Translations under genes and position numbers: made by a program
Shown here: positions 16,353-25,661 of the stretch, piece after piece
Layout: each line of letters begins with the position of its first letter
Numbering within the stretch: the first letter of the stretch is position 1
Assembly: GCF_033170385.1 (NCBI RefSeq)
Contig: NZ_CP126170.1
Location: forward strand, 3,806,001 to 3,870,000
DNA: 64,000 bases
From: Xanthomonas rydalmerensis
Lineage (GTDB): Bacteria; Pseudomonadota; Gammaproteobacteria; Xanthomonadales; Xanthomonadaceae
Direction of reading: 5' to 3'
Notes under the pieces: generated by a model
Told to the model about the DNA's origin: nothing
The model's input: the letters and a program-made list of their open reading frames with translations, nothing else
Database searches by the model: none

Positions 16353-18086
16353 CTAAGCTTTAGAGCGTCGCTGCCTTGCAAGCTTAGCCTTCGCGATTAT
16401 GGCCACAAGAGCAACAGCAGACTCTATATCCTGATTTTGGTCTATGCATCTATTGATGACCCGCCCGATGACTTCATTGGAAAATCCAGAAGAAAAAACC
16501 TCCTCACTGATTTCGTCCAAGCTCATGCCCGCATGGCGCCGTTCGCCTAAAATGCCGCTAGAGCTCAGCTTCCCTTCCTCGTTGACAAACGATTCCTTAG
16601 CCCGCGCAGAATTCTGCTGACTAGCACGACGCCGATCAACTGCACGCTGTAGCGCGATGTCTTCCTCCGACTGCTGCCGTACTCCACCACTACTACTTGG
16701 AAGAAGCATCGGCGAGGCTGTCGCCAAATCTCTGCGCCTTTTGACGAGAATGGTCTGACCAAAATCCAAGCGCATCCACTGCCAGATCTCACTACCATCG
16801 CCGGACGAATAGTCGCCACCGATTGGCTCAGCATTACCCAAACCAGCCAAGACAATTCCTCCGTCGTGCACCATTACCGAGTCGGCCTGAGTTCCTGGGG
16901 CGCGCCATTGCATTAAGTCAGGATATTCAAAAGAACTGACGACAGACCCATCTCGAATTTTCTCCAGTCGAAGCGCCTGGTCAACGAGATACTCTCTATC
17001 CTGGACATGCCAGCGCGGTGCCGGCGCCAGCGCGCCAAGCATAGCGCCCGCCATAGTACCGATAGTGTCTGTGTCGCTACCCAAGGCATTAGCTGCACAG
17101 AGCACGGCATCTTCAACATTAGCATTCCTAAACAACCAAGAAAGAGCGTTGGCTGCAATAGATGTCTTCAAACCAGAACCGCGCAACTTCTCATTGAATA
17201 AATCAAGCTGAGTCAGAACGTCAAAATAACTAAACTCAAGGTTGTCACTACTAAGGGAGTTCTCAATCTTATTCAAATCATCCTGACACTCAGCGCGCAC
17301 TCTAGCCAGCGCATCCTTCAACTTGACGCCGGACTTTTTCTCCCAGGACGGCAACCAAAAATCACGAAGCTGAGGGTCAGAGTCAACCATTTCTGGGACT
17401 TCGTTGAACACACTAAGATACTTCCCCCATGACTCAGGCCCGCTGACAGCACCCTCAAGCAAAGTATCTGAAAGACTGATCGCATGAAAAATCGCCCCAC
17501 AGAACCCGTTGGGGTGCCCGTGTGTGACTAGCGAATCACGTAACACATTCAAAAGCATCTTGTCATTTCTATCCGCGGGAGCACACCACACATGGGGCTG
17601 AATCCGCATTGCAGCACCGTTACCACCGCCATCGACGTATCGCAGGTTTTTAGCATTGTAGAAGTTCGAGAACCAGTTGACGCCCTTTTTTGCCAGGCCA
17701 GATGCAGCAGCCTTGCTGCCCCGGCCAGCGCCCAATGCATACGAAAGCCAAGTTGGAAGCTCGATTTTGGCGAAGGCCTCAACGTCGAACACTCCACCAT
17801 TGCCGATAGCCCGGGAAACAGCAAGCCGCAGCTGGGTGTCATCAGAATACGTTCCTGCAGGCAGGTCAACCTCAACCCCCGACCAGCCTCCAATCTTCCT
17901 TCTCCACTGGACAGGCTTCTTTAGTCTCGGCGCACCCACACGTCGCTTAACAAGGCCTGCGTCAGCCAGTTCAGTGATCCAACCCAATGCATCAGCAGAG
18001 GCAGCCCAGAGCGAGGAACTGACGATCGAGACCGGCCCTTGCCCGGCTGAACTTGACCGGTGAACTTGACTATAGTTATTGCTCAT
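16353..18086 (-). CDS. ADP-ribosylglycohydrolase family protein (antitoxin candidate)
   Basis: 577 residues. An ARH/DraG-fold domain spans about residues 20-360. The metal-binding motifs are YSDDTQL (80-86) and GSDTDTIG (336-343), with the GNG-A-MRI loop at 156-162. ARH enzymes remove ADP-ribose from proteins or nucleic acid. The C-terminal ~200 residues have no recognised domain and are longer than in ordinary ARH proteins. The ATG lies directly after the stop codon of the DarT-like gene (0 bp gap), so it is made together with that enzyme and probably reverses its modification. GC is lower than in the host genes. Confidence 0.85.
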   Translation of the reverse strand: MSNNYSQVHRSSSAGQGPVSIVSSSLWAASADALGWITELADAGLVKRRVGAPRLKKPVQWRRKIGGWSGVEVDLPAGTYSDDTQLRLAVSRAIGNGGVFDVEAFAKIELPTWLSYALGAGRGSKAAASGLAKKGVNWFSNFYNAKNLRYVDGGGNGAAMRIQPHVWCAPADRNDKMLLNVLRDSLVTHGHPNGFCGAIFHAISLSDTLLEGAVSGPESWGKYLSVFNEVPEMVDSDPQLRDFWLPSWEKKSGVKLKDALARVRAECQDDLNKIENSLSSDNLEFSYFDVLTQLDLFNEKLRGSGLKTSIAANALSWLFRNANVEDAVLCAANALGSDTDTIGTMAGAMLGALAPAPRWHVQDREYLVDQALRLEKIRDGSVVSSFEYPDLMQWRAPGTQADSVMVHDGGIVLAGLGNAEPIGGDYSSGDGSEIWQWMRLDFGQTILVKRRRDLATASPMLLPSSSGGVRQQSEEDIALQRAVDRRRASQQNSARAKESFVNEEGKLSSSGILGERRHAGMSLDEISEEVFSSGFSNEVIGRVINRCIDQNQDIESAVALVAIIAKAKLARQRRSKA

Positions 18087-18749
18087 CTAGTTAGGCCTTC
18101 CGACGAATTTCTGCTCATTTACAATGACCTCTACCCACGTCATTTCGAACTCGCGAAGCCAACCCTCCACCCTGTCGGCCTGCTCGCCCTCTCTGACATA
18201 CACCCGGCGTAGTGCATGAAGATCAACATATCCTGGATACAATACTTCAGCTTGCTCGCAAGTAGGCAGTCGAGGCTCCCTATCTAGCCTATAAGCCCGC
18301 CACGATGGCAACTTGCGCCCAACTACGGGCACGAAAAGCGCATCAAAACCCTCCAAGCCCCCCTTCCGAGAACACAGATCATAACCGTTGTTGGTGGTAG
18401 CGAAGTAAACTCCATCATCACACATTATAGATGAGTCAAACGATAATATAATCCACCAATAATCAGAATCCTGGTGCCATCTACTAGAAACAAGCAAGAA
18501 TCTACTATTGATTTCTGATATTGAAAGATTGACGTAGTCAAGCCAGTTTTCCTTCTTATCAAACCCCTCTGCGGTTTCCGGCCTCGATACCGAGTTGGCC
18601 ATCCACTGATGTTCAAGGTACTCGTCAAAGTGAAGTCTATGCCTGGAGTAGAGACGGCGGGAAGCAAGCATCCCGACAAAACCTCGATTCGTAGTAAAGT
18701 GAACAACCTCCACAATGCCACGCTCTTGAATCCGGCTAGCGATAGTCAT
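18087..18749 (-). CDS. DarT-like ADP-ribosyltransferase (toxin candidate)
   Basis: 220 residues, the length of DarT. It has the family layout: VVHFTTNRGF with H17 at the NAD site, the LDYVNLSIS segment (70-78), and near the C-terminus EQAEVLYPGYV with candidate catalytic E168 (DarT enzymes have a similar QAE-V/F-LV motif). DarT modifies thymidine (DarT2) or guanosine (DarT1) in single-stranded DNA. The start overlaps the helicase stop (ATGA) and the stop abuts the ARH start. In known DarTG systems the partner is a macrodomain; here it is an ARH-fold protein. The assignment rests on motif order and context. Confidence 0.75.
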   Translation of the reverse strand: MTIASRIQERGIVEVVHFTTNRGFVGMLASRRLYSRHRLHFDEYLEHQWMANSVSRPETAEGFDKKENWLDYVNLSISEINSRFLLVSSRWHQDSDYWWIILSFDSSIMCDDGVYFATTNNGYDLCSRKGGLEGFDALFVPVVGRKLPSWRAYRLDREPRLPTCEQAEVLYPGYVDLHALRRVYVREGEQADRVEGWLREFEMTWVEVIVNEQKFVGRPN

Positions 18750-20152
18750 GGCAGAGACTCCTCTGAAAATGCCCCCTTTTGAAAGAAGTCCACCAGTCTA
18801 GACTCTTCGCCCGGCTTATAACCCAAGACTACCTGATTTCGCGCGCGCGCAACAGCTACAGCGAGAAGTCTACGTAATACCAGCAACTCATCATCGGAAT
18901 CCAGATCTGAGAATCCTGTATTTTCAGAGCTTAACCCCAAAATGAACACATAATCAAACTCCAAACCTTTTGAAGAATGAAACGTGCATAGAGCAATGTT
19001 TTCCGATCCGGATGGCCATTCTGATTCTCTCGTGATTTCAGCGAATTGCAGCCCTGAATTCCTTAGCGACTCGCGAGTATAGTCCAGCCAAGCTCCGGTG
19101 ATATAGAGAAATGCTACGGACTCGTTCGTCAGATCCACTTGGCTTCGAATGAACTGAATTGCCCATGCAAGTTGATTCCTGTAACGCCCGCGAAGGACAA
19201 CGGGAAGTGGCCCGTCCCTCTCTGCGGAGTTGAGATTAGGAAGCGCGCCATCGCTATCGACAGTTAGCCCACTAAGCAACCCGAGAGCAAATGCGGCTAT
19301 CTGCTTAGTATTTCGGTGATTCGCTCGTAGCGTGTGGTAACCACCACGACGAATCTCAAATCCCGCCTCTAGCCAAGTGAAGCCACGCGCGTAGATCCTT
19401 TGCGCAGTGTCAATAACAAATGTGAGCGCGTGATCCGGCGCAAGATGTCTGCCGATTGCCCGGAGTTGATTGGCGGAAAAATCTTGACTCTCATCGACTA
19501 TGACAACGTCATAGTTCATCGATCCTTCTGTCTCTGCCATTCTTATAGCGAGTCCGTTCCAATCCACTCCTCCTTGCGTCTCAAGCCACGCCAGATAGGG
19601 AATCACGATTTCATCAAGAATTTGGCGCCTCAAGGTTCTTTCAACACGAGGTTGCGTCCCTCGACCGGTTCGTTCCGTTCGTATATATTCATCGAGATTT
19701 AACGGATGAAACCGACCTAGTATGTAATCAACTTCCTTTCTGAGATACCCCTGCGATAGAGAGCCGATTTCGGCTTGCGCGATCAGCTTACTGAGATGAA
19801 CCTCCGCAATCCTGTCGATAATTCGAACGTCATTCAGTACGTTAGCAGCCCATTTGGCAAATGTTTTAATTTCCAGCAAAACATTTGAAGCGTCGACCTG
19901 AGAATCTGCCAACGCCGATACATATCCGCTCAATGTCTTATTGAAGGTCAACACAAGGACCCTTACAGGAGAAGTGTCTGACCGCCTCTTCTTTCGGGCT
20001 TCGAACATATAAAGAAGAGACCTCAGCCGCAAAAGCGCCGTCGACGTTTTTCCACTTCCTGCAGCCCCCCGTATAACTTCAACCCCCAGATCATTGCCAC
20101 TTATGATGGGCAGCTGTTCTGGAGTAGCCTTTACTTGCGGCAGTGTCTTCAT
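18746..20152 (-). CDS. UvrD-like SF1 helicase, first gene of DarT-ARH operon
   Basis: 468 residues with the SF1A motifs in order: Walker A GAAGSGKTS (29-37), motif Ia LVLTFNKTL, Walker B DESQD (220-224), motif IV region, TFHSSKGLEFD (390-400) and motif VI AVAVARARNQVVL (431-443). It is shorter than UvrD/Rep and lacks clear room for large 1B/2B insertions, resembling the compact helicases found in defence loci. A Shine-Dalgarno AAGGA precedes the ATG. It is the promoter-proximal gene of the three-gene operon and could sense or process DNA for the ADP-ribosyltransferase. Confidence 0.88.
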   Translation of the reverse strand: MKTLPQVKATPEQLPIISGNDLGVEVIRGAAGSGKTSTALLRLRSLLYMFEARKKRRSDTSPVRVLVLTFNKTLSGYVSALADSQVDASNVLLEIKTFAKWAANVLNDVRIIDRIAEVHLSKLIAQAEIGSLSQGYLRKEVDYILGRFHPLNLDEYIRTERTGRGTQPRVERTLRRQILDEIVIPYLAWLETQGGVDWNGLAIRMAETEGSMNYDVVIVDESQDFSANQLRAIGRHLAPDHALTFVIDTAQRIYARGFTWLEAGFEIRRGGYHTLRANHRNTKQIAAFALGLLSGLTVDSDGALPNLNSAERDGPLPVVLRGRYRNQLAWAIQFIRSQVDLTNESVAFLYITGAWLDYTRESLRNSGLQFAEITRESEWPSGSENIALCTFHSSKGLEFDYVFILGLSSENTGFSDLDSDDELLVLRRLLAVAVARARNQVVLGYKPGEESRLVDFFQKGAFSEESLP

Positions 20153-20220
20153 CTCTATCCTTTGAGAATCATTAATATCTGATACGCATCGAAATATGAA
20201 TCCATTTGTGGATTCTACTC
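20153..20220 (-). promoter_or_regulatory. Candidate promoter/operator of the helicase-DarT-ARH operon
   Basis: On the minus strand a TTCATA -35-like box, a 17-nt spacer and TATTAA lie upstream of the helicase start. A perfect inverted repeat GAATCCA-4 nt-TGGATTC (20198-20204 and 20209-20215) overlaps the upstream edge of the -35. Box matches are only 4 of 6, so this is tentative. The rest of 20216-20569 holds no supported gene. Confidence 0.3.
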
Positions 20221-20569
20221 ATGTCTCTATGCACGAAGTTGGCAATAACCAAACCTCTCGCGTCGCCAAGTACATCGCCATCCCTACCCCAAAAGCTTGG
20301 AACCTAAATTCCCTGCCCCACGTAAGCACCACATCCTCCGTTCAGCATTTCTGCCTTGGCGTCCGCGGTTTAGCTCTAGATCACGCTAAGCGCATAACGT
20401 AAGCCCTTCCTGCAATGACGGCATAGGCACTGCCTACCTCTGGCGGCCTGCCTCCTTGCGGTCCTCCAAACTGAGGCCTTAGTCAAAGCACCTGGTTTTT
20501 TCTTACTTTAAGGCGTGCCCCTTGGTGCTCTCATTGGTCGCGCTGAAAAGACCTCGGAACATCTAAAGC

Positions 20570-23143
20570 CTAGAGCGCCATCTTCGGCCCTTGCTCCTGT
20601 TGCTGAGTCTGTCGTTGGGTTTGCTCAAGTGCCTGCTGGCGCACCTGATCCTGCTTGATGACCTCCGCCTGCTGCAGGTTCTGCTCCGCCGGCTGCTGGG
20701 CGGCCTCCCGCCCATCCACCCGAGCATGGAAGATCGGCAGCTTGTCACCGAACGGCGCGTAGACCGCCAGCACGTTCTCCGCTCCGTCCTTGCCCAGCGC
20801 ACCGGTCACCCGGTCCACCCGTTTCACCAGCGGATCCTCAACCTGTTGCTTGTAGAGCGCCGCCGTGACGTTGCGGCTTTCCTCTTCGTTCCAGTTCCCC
20901 GTGCCGCTGACCCAGGAGTGGATCGTCTGGTAGGTCGAGTGGTCTGGATGCGCGGGGTTGTCGGCCAGGATCGGGCTCTTCGCGTCCTTCTCCTGCGCCG
21001 GTTCGGCCTCCGGCTCTTTGCTGCGGCTCGGCGCGGTCACCGAGACCGTCGCCAATGTCGGCACGTGTGCCATGGCCGGCTGGCCCAGCTCGGCTTTGGC
21101 TTGGCGCAGTTCCTCGGAAGTGGTTACCGCCACTTGATGGGCCACGCCGTCCTGGCCGACCTTGTAGTGTGCGATCTGGCTGTCGTAGCCGTATTGCCCC
21201 TGCTCGTTGGGCTTCAACTTCTGAATCGTCGGACCGGTGAGGCCTTCAGCGTCCTTTGTCCGCTGCGTGGCGAGTTCCACTGCCTGCAGGTTGTGCTTCT
21301 GCGCGTTGAGGTCGACGCCAGCGGCTCGATACCGATGCAGGAGCTCGTTGTGCTCCATCTGCGCCGCCGTTGGCGCTGGGCGAGCCTCAATGGCCGCCAG
21401 CGTCTCCTGAGCGCGCTCCAGCGATGGCTGGCGCATCTGGTTCGTGAGCTCCAGCTCCGCCGCCAGGTTGCCGGCGGCCACCCCGTCCTTGCCGAGCCAC
21501 TGCCCGGCCTCGTTGCGCTGGTAGGTCTGGCCATCGTGGCCCTGCACCCGGTCCTGCTGGGCACGAGCACTTTCCACGGCAGCAGGCACGCCCACGCCGT
21601 AGTCCTGCCCGCGCTGCGCAGCGTGACTCTCCAGGTAAGTCTGGGCGATGGCCTCGCGGCCGTTGGCGATGTTGTTTTCGATGCGCGCCAGAGCCTCCTG
21701 GTTCAGGCGCTGCGTCTGCTCTGCGCTCGCGATCTGGGGCTCGTAGACACCGCGATCATCCGCACCCGTCACGCCGGTTTTGACCTGGCGCTCCCACTTC
21801 TCCGTGTCCGGATTGCGATGCCAATTTTGGTTGTCCAACCCAATCCGATCGCCGGGCTGGGCCGGCAAATTGAACGGGTCCTGCGGCGGGGGCGCTTTGC
21901 CCAGCGCAAACTCAGCGGCCTTGGCATTGGCCATCGCGCCCAGTTCCTGGGATTTCGCGTAGCTGGCCACCACGTCCTGCTCGACGGCCTTGCCCTGCCC
22001 CTCTTGCAATTGGCCTTGGCGCTCCCAGTTGCGGCCGTTGAACTGCCAGTCCACCCCGGCCTTGTCGGTCTGGTGGAAGATGTCTCGGTTCTCTTTCAGG
22101 TCAACGGCCTTGTCGAAGGCCTTGCTCATCAAGACGGCATCGCCCACCACCAGCGCTGCAGGCACAAACCCGCTGCTGCTGCCCAGCGCGGCCGAGGTGG
22201 CCGCACCGCCGGCCCAGCCACCCGCGTTGCGGGCAATGGCGTGCTGAACTTCCGACTGCGCGGCCGTGGTGTTGCCCTGCTCCATCAGCGCCGAGGCAGT
22301 GCGAGCAGTCATGACGGCATCCGCCCCCGTGGCCAGGAGACCGCCGGCACGGGTCAGGCCACGCGCGGACGCCTCACCCATCAGCAACTGCATGGCAACT
22401 TCGCCACGCTGGCCGCGGGGCACGCGAAGATTCTGTGCGGCTTCCTCACCTAGGGTCTGCTCGACCTTGAGGATGCCCTGCTCAGACAAGACCACGCGCC
22501 CATCGTGGTGGGCATTGGCGATCGCGAGCGACAACCCGCTGCGCTGAAGTTCGATGTCCCCGCCTCGAATGATGGCGGTGTTGCTGACCTGAATCTGACT
22601 GAGCGTAGTGACGATGCGAGATTCAGAGTTCGTCACACCGGCCCAACCACGATCAACCCCGGTGAGCCCCTTAAGAACACCAAGCTGTTGAGTATGGGCT
22701 TGGTGATAGTCTGAGTTGTTTTGCAGAAAGTTCTGAGTTTTCAGGTTGGCCTGAGCAGGGGTAAGACCAAGTGGCGTGTTGGTGTTCAAGTCATTGTTAA
22801 TCAGGCCAACTGCAAGAGTGTCGCGCAACTGCTCAACACGCTGGGCCACGCGATTCAACGCTTCCGGGTCACCTCGCAAAGCCGCTCGGCCATCTCGCGT
22901 TGCCTGAATTTCTTCCAATTGCTTAATTACGCCATACTGATAGGCGCCAAGCGGGCCACCGCTGTGCGGTGAAATACCTAGAGATTGAGCGAACTTCGGA
23001 TCGGACGGCAGGAAGATACGGTTTTCCTGCGCATGAATATCAAACCGACCGGTCTCTTGCAGCTTCGCAAGCAACTTACTGTTTTTAAGCGTTTGCTGCT
23101 CGATCTCGTGATGATCTTGAAAAAGCGTCCGATATTTCGACAT
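20570..23143 (-). CDS. AHH-nuclease toxin with XVIPCD-like type IV secretion tail (X-Tfe-type effector)
   Basis: 857 residues. The N-terminus (residues 8-80) matches the AHH nuclease pattern of the HNH/EndoVII group: HH at 11-12, N41 in ENRIFLP and H60 followed by YxYGVIxQLEEI. The middle is long, Gln/Ala-rich and repetitive. From about residue 729 (NPAHPDHSTYQ) the C-terminus resembles the Xanthomonas VirD4-interacting domain, ending in a Gln-rich tail, the secretion signal of bacterial-killing T4SS effectors. The toxin domain sits at the N-terminus because the signal occupies the C-terminus. The immunity gene lies 33 bp upstream on the same strand. No T4SS genes are on the island, so it would depend on a host T4SS. 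Confidence 0.7.
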   Translation of the reverse strand: MSKYRTLFQDHHEIEQQTLKNSKLLAKLQETGRFDIHAQENRIFLPSDPKFAQSLGISPHSGGPLGAYQYGVIKQLEEIQATRDGRAALRGDPEALNRVAQRVEQLRDTLAVGLINNDLNTNTPLGLTPAQANLKTQNFLQNNSDYHQAHTQQLGVLKGLTGVDRGWAGVTNSESRIVTTLSQIQVSNTAIIRGGDIELQRSGLSLAIANAHHDGRVVLSEQGILKVEQTLGEEAAQNLRVPRGQRGEVAMQLLMGEASARGLTRAGGLLATGADAVMTARTASALMEQGNTTAAQSEVQHAIARNAGGWAGGAATSAALGSSSGFVPAALVVGDAVLMSKAFDKAVDLKENRDIFHQTDKAGVDWQFNGRNWERQGQLQEGQGKAVEQDVVASYAKSQELGAMANAKAAEFALGKAPPPQDPFNLPAQPGDRIGLDNQNWHRNPDTEKWERQVKTGVTGADDRGVYEPQIASAEQTQRLNQEALARIENNIANGREAIAQTYLESHAAQRGQDYGVGVPAAVESARAQQDRVQGHDGQTYQRNEAGQWLGKDGVAAGNLAAELELTNQMRQPSLERAQETLAAIEARPAPTAAQMEHNELLHRYRAAGVDLNAQKHNLQAVELATQRTKDAEGLTGPTIQKLKPNEQGQYGYDSQIAHYKVGQDGVAHQVAVTTSEELRQAKAELGQPAMAHVPTLATVSVTAPSRSKEPEAEPAQEKDAKSPILADNPAHPDHSTYQTIHSWVSGTGNWNEEESRNVTAALYKQQVEDPLVKRVDRVTGALGKDGAENVLAVYAPFGDKLPIFHARVDGREAAQQPAEQNLQQAEVIKQDQVRQQALEQTQRQTQQQEQGPKMAL

Positions 23144-23176
23144 AAACTAAGCTCTTCCCTGCTCGTATTCGGCGCA

Positions 23177-23836
23177 TCAACGATTCACGACGTCGTAGAA
23201 CCATAGCCCGTCGGAATTCCCATCAACGCCAATTCCGGCGGCCTCAACCGCCTCCTTGAATAACCGATCGCAAAATACGCCATCATTGAAAGGAAGCTTA
23301 AATACATGCGCATTTCCGAGCACATCACGCCTGAAAGCCAATCGGCTACCGCCTGCAAGGCTGTAATACTTTCCAGCTTCGTAATCGTCGCCGATTTTGA
23401 TATCGAGTTCCGAGGCTTCCTCATCCAAAGCATCTAACGTGCGAACAACATCGCATAGAAAGACAGTCGGCCCCTTGGAACCATCGGCCAAGCGATAGTC
23501 GGTATCAGCAAAAGCAAAGGCATCCGCATCCACAGATTCCATCACATTGCGGAGTCGCTCGGAGACCAGCCAATAGCCACTGAAGCCACCCTCAAGATCC
23601 TGAGGCAACGCCCCTTCCTTTGGGTCGTAGATCAATCGTGGCGTCTCTCTCAACGGAGGAAATCCACCTTCGTCCGGCTGCAAAATAAGCCGGGGCGGCG
23701 TCAACAAAGCCTGCTCATTTTCGAAGATCACCCCGTGGCCCTTTCCCCCACGCCGGGCGTCCGGCAGCAACTCGAAAAACTCTCCCTTCTTGGGCTGATT
23801 GGTCATCTTGGTTTCCATGCGTTGCACCCCGTCCAT
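23177..23836 (-). CDS. DUF1629/Imm11-like immunity protein
   Basis: 219 residues if the first ATG is used; ATGs at 23818 and 23806 are also possible and no strong ribosome site separates them. The centre RLIYDPKEGALPQDLE followed by GYWLVSERLR is typical of DUF1629 (Imm11) proteins, which neutralise polymorphic toxins. It is expressed just before the AHH effector (33 bp), so it most likely protects the producer and its kin from that nuclease. Confidence 0.75.
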   Translation of the reverse strand: MDGVQRMETKMTNQPKKGEFFELLPDARRGGKGHGVIFENEQALLTPPRLILQPDEGGFPPLRETPRLIYDPKEGALPQDLEGGFSGYWLVSERLRNVMESVDADAFAFADTDYRLADGSKGPTVFLCDVVRTLDALDEEASELDIKIGDDYEAGKYYSLAGGSRLAFRRDVLGNAHVFKLPFNDGVFCDRLFKEAVEAAGIGVDGNSDGLWFYDVVNR

Positions 23837-23952
23837 AGGCTCACGTCCATCGACTACTGTGACCGGAGTCTAGCGCTATCGTCCGCACCTTGGGCAGACA
23901 AATCGGCAAGGGTCGTGACACGCCTACCGCCACCCGTGCTGTGCCCAGGGAC

Positions 23953-24642
23953 TCAGCGCTTTGCCGGCTCCCACCCTGCCCGCATGGCCTCCTCAGGGCT
24001 GCAGAACATGCGCTCGCCGCGGCTCAGGTCGATACTGGTGCGCTCGTAGTCCCGCTGGCCCTGCACGTGGTAGATCTTCTTGCCCTGACGGGAGATGTTG
24101 CCCTTGATGCGGCATCCGCTGGACACGGTCGGCGTGGCCACTGGCGCCTGGCGAGCCGCCTGATCCCGCTTGCCTCGACGGTAGTCGGCGGGCATCTGGA
24201 AAGGCCCTTGCCAGAGGTTGCGCCGCTGCTGGCGCGCATTGGCTTCGTCTGCGATGAATGCCGTGGCGTATTGGCGATACGCGACCGCCCAGCCTGAGCG
24301 CACCATCCACCGGTTGACGGATTGCCCCTGGACGAAGCATTCGGCCACCACTCGACCGTAGCGGTCTGTGTCCTTGGGTTGGCAGCGAACGGTCTTGTCC
24401 AACAGGTAGCCGTCCAACGCGGCGGCAGACCGGCGGCCACAGGGCCAGGAGCGTCCGTCCTTGTTGGTGCATTGCTGGGCGCTTTCCGGGGCATCGATGC
24501 CCCATAGGCGGATGCGCTGCTTCGCCACGGTGAGGGTGTCGCCGTCCGTGACGGTCGCGCGGCCGACCAGCTCTGCGGCTGCGCCTGAGGATGTAGCAAA
24601 AACCAGCATCAAACACACCGAACGCCTAAACGACATCAACAC
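23953..24642 (-). CDS. Exported thermonuclease (staphylococcal nuclease-like)
   Basis: 229 residues from a GTG at 24642 with AAAGGA 7 nt upstream; an ATG two codons later is also possible. An N-terminal signal peptide ends near AAAE. The SNase domain has TDGDT (32-36), R45, E53 in LWGIDAPE and R97 in DRYGR, matching the catalytic Arg-Glu-Arg and calcium ligands of Staphylococcus nuclease. A short C-terminal module (GCRIKGNIS..GKKIYHV) follows. It should degrade DNA/RNA in the periplasm or outside. Such genes are frequent on conjugative and mobilizable elements. Confidence 0.92.
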   Translation of the reverse strand: MLMSFRRSVCLMLVFATSSGAAAELVGRATVTDGDTLTVAKQRIRLWGIDAPESAQQCTNKDGRSWPCGRRSAAALDGYLLDKTVRCQPKDTDRYGRVVAECFVQGQSVNRWMVRSGWAVAYRQYATAFIADEANARQQRRNLWQGPFQMPADYRRGKRDQAARQAPVATPTVSSGCRIKGNISRQGKKIYHVQGQRDYERTSIDLSRGERMFCSPEEAMRAGWEPAKR

Positions 24643-24728
24643 CCAATTCCTTTCAAGACTGCCCTGGACTTAGTGCCAGGTCGCAACGGACCCGGCACTT
24701 TAGCGGGAAGGGGCAAAGAGAGGGAGGG

Positions 24729-25211
24729 CTAAGCCCACCCCCTGCTGGCCAGGCTGACGTGCTGCAGGCCACCGATGACCAAGTGGTCCAGCACCCGGAT
24801 GTCGAGAAGCGCCAGCGCCTGCTTCAGGCGCTCCGTGACCTGGCGGTCGGCTTGGCTAGGCTCCGGGTTCCCGCTCGGGTGGTTGTGGAAGAGGATGACC
24901 GCGGCAGCGTTGAGGTCCAGGGCGCGCTTGGCGACGACTCGGTTGTGGACTTCGCAAGCGTCGGTCGTGCCGGTGAACAGGTGCTCGGTGGCCAGAATGT
25001 GGTGCTTGGTGTCGAGGAAGACGACGCCGAAGACTTCGTGCGGCAGGTGGGCGCAGCGGGCGACCAGGTAGCTGCCGGCCTGCTCGGGGCTGTCGATGCG
25101 GCCCAGCCGCTGGAGGCGTTGCTCCAGAATGGTGGCGGCGGCGAGCAAGATGCCCTCCTCGTCCATCTGGAGTTGGTATTGGGCCGTGCGATCCTGGGTG
25201 GTGCGCTTCAT
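24729..25211 (-). CDS. RadC-like JAB/MPN-domain protein
   Basis: 160 residues, lacking the N-terminal helix-hairpin-helix domain of chromosomal RadC. The JAMM motif is complete: H109, H111, S113 and D122 in HNHPSGNPEPSQAD. These short RadC homologues are common on islands and plasmids; despite the name a DNA-repair role is not established and a metalloprotease-like fold is all that can be claimed. It lies 86 bp upstream of the thermonuclease gene and may be co-transcribed. Confidence 0.88.
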   Translation of the reverse strand: MKRTTQDRTAQYQLQMDEEGILLAAATILEQRLQRLGRIDSPEQAGSYLVARCAHLPHEVFGVVFLDTKHHILATEHLFTGTTDACEVHNRVVAKRALDLNAAAVILFHNHPSGNPEPSQADRQVTERLKQALALLDIRVLDHLVIGGLQHVSLASRGWA

Positions 25212-25661
25212 CGGTTCTTCTCCACCAGCGCGTTGTGCGCCTCGTGGGAACCTGCAGGCGAAGCGTTAGGCTCGACCGCACCCGGGAGTGAGCACCGCGG
25301 CAGCGGCGCGCAGCGGAGGGCCGCAACAGAGCACCAGCGCCGAGGAGGAGGCTCGCCCTTGCGGTCGGGATAGCGAAGCTAGGATTCCCTTCAAGAGGCC
25401 CAGCGCTGGTGGAGAGCAATGATGTGCGGCTCCCCTGCCCGCGATTGAAAAGCCAAGGGGACTTGAGTGCTGCGTGCGTGCAACTTTTTCCCACCGTCCT
25501 TGCACACGTTGGCGACTGCTGGCTTGCTGCTGCCGTGAGCGACCGCTCACTGAGAGTGCTCATGCCCACAGCATTCAAGTTCGATAGTCTCTGGCGCGCA
25601 TCTCAGCAGTGCATTGCAGAGCTATGGGACACTCGGACCATCTTCCGACACGCGTCCAACC

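Noticed and set aside
20196..20402. A 68-codon plus-strand frame between the helicase and effector genes
   Set aside because: No ribosome site; lies over the predicted promoter region of the helicase operon; no motif.
20591..22453. A 620-codon Leu-rich open frame opposite the AHH effector
   Set aside because: Complement of a Gln/Ala-rich coding sequence; no membrane protein pattern beyond composition.
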